Below are positions 29,772-32,677 of a stretch of DNA of 32,677 nt, piece by piece. The notes beneath the pieces are model-generated. The model did not search any database. It was given only the letters and a program-made list of their open reading frames with translations, and had not been told where the DNA came from. Position 1 is the first letter of the stretch. Each line of letters starts with the position of its first letter. The stretch is from Sulfuritalea sp. (GTDB lineage: Bacteria > Pseudomonadota > Gammaproteobacteria > Burkholderiales > Rhodocyclaceae): contig WYAY01000025.1 in the NCBI GenBank assembly GCA_011526165.1, positions 1-32,677 of the forward strand. Direction: 5' to 3'. A program made the translations under genes and the position numbers.

Positions 29772-30809
29772 ATGATATTTTCTTGGCAAAATGACCTTTG
29801 GACACAATTGCTCGGGCAACCTGAGCGGATTCCGCATGCCTTGCTTCTGGCTGGTCCGACCGGAGGCGGGAAAACTGCTTTCGCGCAATCCCTGGCAGCC
29901 CGTCTTTTGTGCGAAACCGCAACCGGACTAAACGAAGCTTGTGGCACCTGTCCATCCTGCAACTGGTTTCAAACCGGCAATCATCCGGATTTCCGCCTGA
30001 TCGAGCCCGGCTCGGACGAATCCGAAGACAGTGAAACGGATTCCGAAGCGGCTTCCACCAAAAAGAAGTCGGAACAGATCCGCATCCATCAAATACGGGC
30101 GCTGGACGATTATCTGGCCATCGGGACGCATCGGCAGGGAGCCCGGATCATCATCATTCGGCCGGCTGAGGCAATGAATCCGGCAACCGCAAATTCTCTT
30201 CTTAAAGCACTTGAAGAACCATCTTCAACTACTTTGTTTCTATTAATAACTAATAGCAAGAGAAGGCTTTTACCGACGATTCTGAGCCGATGTCAGGTGT
30301 TGAATTTTGAGAAGCCTCCGGCCACGGCCGCGCTGGAATGGCTGGGCCAATCCGATGCCAGGCATGCCCAACATCTGCTGGCCCACGCTGGCGGGATGCC
30401 ACTGGCTGCCATGGATGAGGACGGCGACTGGGATCGTCTGGAAACCTTTTTCAGCGACTTGGCCCGGATCGAGCATTCCGGCCCGGTCGCCATTGCCGGC
30501 CGCTGGGAATCCTGGCTCAAGGAAAACAAGGATGGAGAAGCGGCCTTGCAGCGCCGCACTCTCGTCATCTGGATGCAGAAATGGGTATTCGACCTTGTTT
30601 CCATGAAAGTTTGCGGCAGGACGTTGTTTCATGCCCACAAGTTGCAGGAACTTCGCGCAGCAGCCGGACGCGCCTCATTGAACGCACTGATTGACTGCTA
30701 CAATGATTTACTTAGGATTCGCGCGGTATCGCAGCACCCCTTGAATCCCCGCCTTTTCCTGGAAGACATGCTGTCCCGCTATGCCCGGGCAGCCTTGAGT
30801 GGGAGATAG
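29772..30809 (+). CDS. holB: DNA polymerase III delta' subunit
   Basis: HolB is the delta' clamp-loader subunit that helps open the beta clamp. The 345-residue protein has the AAA+ N domain with ALLLAGPTGGGKTAFAQSLAARLLC (full Walker A at 28-35), a four-cysteine zinc site (Cys47, 57, 60, 63), NPATANSLLKALEEPSSTTLFLLIT and the sensor-1 LSRCQVLNF, then helical domains. The Walker B position reads RIIIIRPAEA, without the Asp-Glu needed for hydrolysis. Between domains lies an acidic, Ser-rich insert (SDESEDSETDSEAASTKKK, 81-99) not seen in E. coli. It starts 2 nt after tmk. Codons around 30190-30262 are AT-rich. Confidence 0.94.
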   Translation: MIFSWQNDLWTQLLGQPERIPHALLLAGPTGGGKTAFAQSLAARLLCETATGLNEACGTCPSCNWFQTGNHPDFRLIEPGSDESEDSETDSEAASTKKKSEQIRIHQIRALDDYLAIGTHRQGARIIIIRPAEAMNPATANSLLKALEEPSSTTLFLLITNSKRRLLPTILSRCQVLNFEKPPATAALEWLGQSDARHAQHLLAHAGGMPLAAMDEDGDWDRLETFFSDLARIEHSGPVAIAGRWESWLKENKDGEAALQRRTLVIWMQKWVFDLVSMKVCGRTLFHAHKLQELRAAAGRASLNALIDCYNDLLRIRAVSQHPLNPRLFLEDMLSRYARAALSGR

Positions 30810-30810
30810 G

Positions 30811-31179
30811 ATGTCAGAATCCGCCAAACCCCTGCCGCCAGGCGCGCGACCGAGCGTGCTTTCGTTGAATATCAACTCCAAATCAGCACTTTACGCTGCA
30901 TACATGCCTTACCTCAAACGCGGCGGGATTTTCGTGCCGACCGCAAAACCCTATGCTTTGGGGGATGAGGTCTTCATGCTCCTGTCGCTGATGGACGAAC
31001 CCGGAAAACTGCCCATTGCCGGCTCGGTCGTCTGGGTCACCCCGGCTGGTGCGCAAAACAACAAGACGCAGGGCATAGGCGTTCAATTCAGCGAGGACGA
31101 GTCGGGCCAGACTGCCAAGCGGAAAATCGAGACCATACTGGCCGGCTATCCGGCGGGGCGGCAGACGCACACCATTTAG
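30811..31179 (+). CDS. pilZ: Type IV pilus PilZ-domain protein
   Basis: A PilZ-domain protein of the type IV pilus class, needed for pilus extension and twitching in Pseudomonas. The 122-residue product has NINSKSALYAAYMPYLKRGGIFVPTAKPYALGDEVFMLLSLMDEPGKLPIAGSVVWVTPAGAQ and GIGVQFSEDESGQTAKRKIETILAG, the family's core. The RxxxR and D/NxSxxG residues that bind cyclic di-GMP in other PilZ proteins are missing, as in P. aeruginosa PilZ, so it most likely works through protein contacts (PilB/FimX-type partners). ATG 30811 is 1 nt after holB; an in-frame GTG at 30799 is less likely. Other pil genes are not in the window. Confidence 0.94.
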   Translation: MSESAKPLPPGARPSVLSLNINSKSALYAAYMPYLKRGGIFVPTAKPYALGDEVFMLLSLMDEPGKLPIAGSVVWVTPAGAQNNKTQGIGVQFSEDESGQTAKRKIETILAGYPAGRQTHTI

Positions 31180-31199
31180 GTGGCGACGAATCATTGCCA

Positions 31200-31970
31200 A
31201 TGCTGGTCGATTCGCACTGCCATCTCGATTTTCCGGAATTGTTCGATCGCCTCGATCAAGTAATTGATTCCATGAAGAACGCCAGGGTGGCTGCCGCCCT
31301 ATGCATCGGCGTCAGCCTGGAAGGCTTGCCGAGGATCATGGGCATGGCCGAGACGCACAAGAACATTTTTGCCACGGCGGGTGTCCACCCGGAACATCGG
31401 GAGGGCACCGAACCCGATGTTGAAACCCTGGCTCGCCTGGGCAGCCATGAGCGCGTGCTCGGCATCGGAGAAACCGGACTCGACTATTACTGGCATAAGG
31501 ACCGGCCCGAATGGCAACGAGAACGCTTCCGTGTCCATATCCGCGCCGCCAGGGAGATAGACAAGCCGCTGATTATTCATACTCGAGAGGCAGCGGAAGA
31601 TACATTGCGCATCATGCGGGAGGAGGGCGCCCAGCAAGTGGGCGGGGTCATGCATTGCTTTACGGAAACCCTGGCGGTGGCCGAGGAGGCGCTCTCGCTC
31701 GGTTTTCACATTTCCTTTTCAGGCATCGTGACGTTCAAAAATGCCAAGCAAATCAAGGAAGTCGCGCGAGCCGTGCCCATCGATAGAATCCTCGTCGAAA
31801 CAGACGCCCCCTATCTAGCGCCAGTACCCTATCGCGGCAAGGTCAATGAACCGGCCTACGTTCGATATGTGGCCGAGGAAATTGCCGCCATCAAGAAAAT
31901 GGAAATTCCTGAAATCGAGCGCGCGACAAGCGAGAACTTTTGTCGCCTGTTCAAGACCAGAATTGATTGA
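31200..31970 (+). CDS. TatD family metal-dependent deoxyribonuclease (YcfH type)
   Basis: A TatD-family hydrolase, a TIM-barrel nuclease of the YcfH branch. The 256-residue protein keeps every metal-site motif: DSHCHLDFP (His6, His8), GIGETGLDYYW with its Glu, PLIIHTREA, GVMHCF and LVETDAPYLAP with its Asp, and the C-terminal NFCRLF. Substrates are probably 3' DNA ends; the true role is uncertain. I use the ATG at 31200. A TTG at 31194 is better spaced from AGGTGG (31178-31183) and would add two residues, so the exact start is open. It follows holB and pilZ, as in most betaproteobacteria, and precedes the ankyrin gene by 1 nt. Confidence 0.95.
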   Translation: MLVDSHCHLDFPELFDRLDQVIDSMKNARVAAALCIGVSLEGLPRIMGMAETHKNIFATAGVHPEHREGTEPDVETLARLGSHERVLGIGETGLDYYWHKDRPEWQRERFRVHIRAAREIDKPLIIHTREAAEDTLRIMREEGAQQVGGVMHCFTETLAVAEEALSLGFHISFSGIVTFKNAKQIKEVARAVPIDRILVETDAPYLAPVPYRGKVNEPAYVRYVAEEIAAIKKMEIPEIERATSENFCRLFKTRID

Positions 31971-31971
31971 A

Positions 31972-32613
31972 ATGAAAAAGAAAATAGCAAGTTTACTCGG
32001 CGGGTTGCTGCTCCTGCTGCAAGCCGGTGCCGCTTTTCCTGGCGTCTATGACGATCTCCTGAAGGCGATCGAGGACAACAACACGAGTGAAGTGACGGCC
32101 ATCCTGCAACGCGGCATGGATGTCAATACCGTCGACAAGTCAGGAAATACGCTGCTGATACTGGCCGTCGAGAAGGGCAATCTCGATCTGGTCAAGTTTC
32201 TCATCGGGCACCGGGCTCGCGTCCACAGCCGCAACCAGTATGGCGATACAGCCTTGATGATGGCTGCCCTGAAAGGCCAGCTTGAAATGGCCCAGCTGCT
32301 GGTGGCTTCTGGAGCGGAAATCAATCACTCCGGCTGGACCCCATTGGCCTATGCCGCATTCGGAGGTCACGCCCAAGTCGTCGAATTCCTGATTGACAAA
32401 GGGGCTGACGTCGACGCCAGGGCGCCCAATCATGCCACCGCCTTGATGATGGCCGCCAAAAGCGGTCATGCCGAAGTTGTGAAGCTCTTGCTCGAAGCGG
32501 ATGCCGATACCGACATCAAGACGGCAGATGGCATAACGGCCTTGAAGTGGGCAAAAGAATCAGGCCATTCAAAAATAAAGGAAATGCTTCAGAAGGCGGG
32601 AGCAAGAGAATAG
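31972..32613 (+). CDS. Exported ankyrin-repeat protein
   Basis: A 213-residue exported protein with about six ankyrin repeats and no enzyme domain. The signal peptide is MKKKIASLLGGLLLLLQAGAAFPG. A first, degenerate repeat (YDDLLKAIEDNNTSEVTAILQRGMDVNTV) is followed by repeats opening SGNTLLILAVEKGN, YGDTALMMAALKGQ, GWTPLAYAAFGGH, ATALMMAAKSGH and ITALKWAKESGH. The fourth is shorter at its loop (INHSGWTPL). Ankyrin arrays bind proteins, so a periplasmic scaffold or inhibitor role is inferred; the partner is unknown. ATG 31972 is 1 nt after the tatD stop and has no strong Shine-Dalgarno, so coupling to tatD is likely. Confidence 0.93.
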   Translation: MKKKIASLLGGLLLLLQAGAAFPGVYDDLLKAIEDNNTSEVTAILQRGMDVNTVDKSGNTLLILAVEKGNLDLVKFLIGHRARVHSRNQYGDTALMMAALKGQLEMAQLLVASGAEINHSGWTPLAYAAFGGHAQVVEFLIDKGADVDARAPNHATALMMAAKSGHAEVVKLLLEADADTDIKTADGITALKWAKESGHSKIKEMLQKAGARE

Positions 32614-32644
32614 GAACACGTTACGAATCGCATCAACGTTCCAG

Positions 32645-32672
32645 GTGACATGATTCGCATAATCTGTATTAT
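32645..32672 (+). promoter_or_regulatory. Candidate sigma-70 promoter at window end
   Basis: In the 64 nt after the ankyrin gene, GTGACA (32645-32650; 5/6 of TTGACA) is followed 16 nt later by TATTAT (32667-32672; 5/6 of TATAAT). A second AT-rich hexamer, CATAAT, lies at 32658-32663. It would fire out of the window towards whatever follows. Downstream sequence is needed to tell whether it has a gene. Confidence 0.45.
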
Positions 32673-32677
32673 GTAAA

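Noticed and set aside
28135-29955. A 606-codon antisense frame over mltG, tmk and holB.
   Set aside because: It covers three clear genes with all catalytic motifs on the other strand; no domain was recognised in it.
32080-32600. Repeated motif every about 99 nt near the window end.
   Set aside because: These are ankyrin repeats in the coding sequence, not a DNA repeat or CRISPR; units are diverged and have no spacer structure.

Overview
The window is a gene-dense (few gaps over 80 nt), GC-rich stretch of a betaproteobacterial chromosome. The colinear block from rpsB to rnhB, the divergent ppsR/ppsA pair, the smpB/ratA/rnfH locus, and the mltG-tmk-holB-pilZ-tatD order all fit Betaproteobacteria. 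A Rhodocyclales-like host is my best guess, inferred from gene order and from a C10-type LpxA. I could not run a phylogeny. No mobile element, CRISPR array, tRNA or rRNA is visible.

Region 1 (40-14126, all +) is one long envelope and translation block: rpsB, tsf, pyrH, frr, uppS, cdsA, dxr, rseP, bamA, skp, lpxD, fabZ, lpxA, lpxB, rnhB. It joins translation (S2, EF-Ts, RRF), UMP kinase, isoprenoid and undecaprenyl carrier synthesis, CDP-diacylglycerol synthesis, outer-membrane protein assembly (RseP, BamA, Skp) and the first steps of lipid A. Most junctions are 4-28 nt overlaps or gaps of at most 32 nt, so translational coupling is likely.

Region 2 (14113-16722) alternates strand: a SenB-like selenosugar synthase/glycosyltransferase (-), a TrmH/SpoU RNA methyltransferase (+) and the PEP synthase regulatory kinase PpsR (-). 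The SenB-like gene has no SenA or SenC partner here and is the least ordinary gene in the window.

Region 3 (16793-22206) holds ppsA, an NfeD/stomatin (QmcA) membrane pair, smpB (-), ratA-rnfH, and a small exported DUF4124 protein (-). Region 4 (22279-28077) holds guaB-guaA (GMP synthesis), tadA, a leaderless-looking L,D-transpeptidase, and on the minus strand ygfZ followed by a TANGO2/NRDE protein. Region 5 (28162-32613) is mltG-tmk-holB-pilZ-tatD and an exported ankyrin-repeat protein, ending with a promoter-like sequence pointing out of the window.

Two architectural themes stand out. All five convergent gene junctions overlap or lie within 2 nt, leaving no room for separate terminators. 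The divergent junctions are short (28-84 nt), and two of them (ppsR/ppsA and smpB/ratA) share a mirror-like motif that reads as face-to-face -10 elements. I found no convincing new multi-gene system. The best leads are the orphan SenB-like gene, the shared divergent promoter motif, and several residue-level predictions (LpxA chain length, HolB P-loop).
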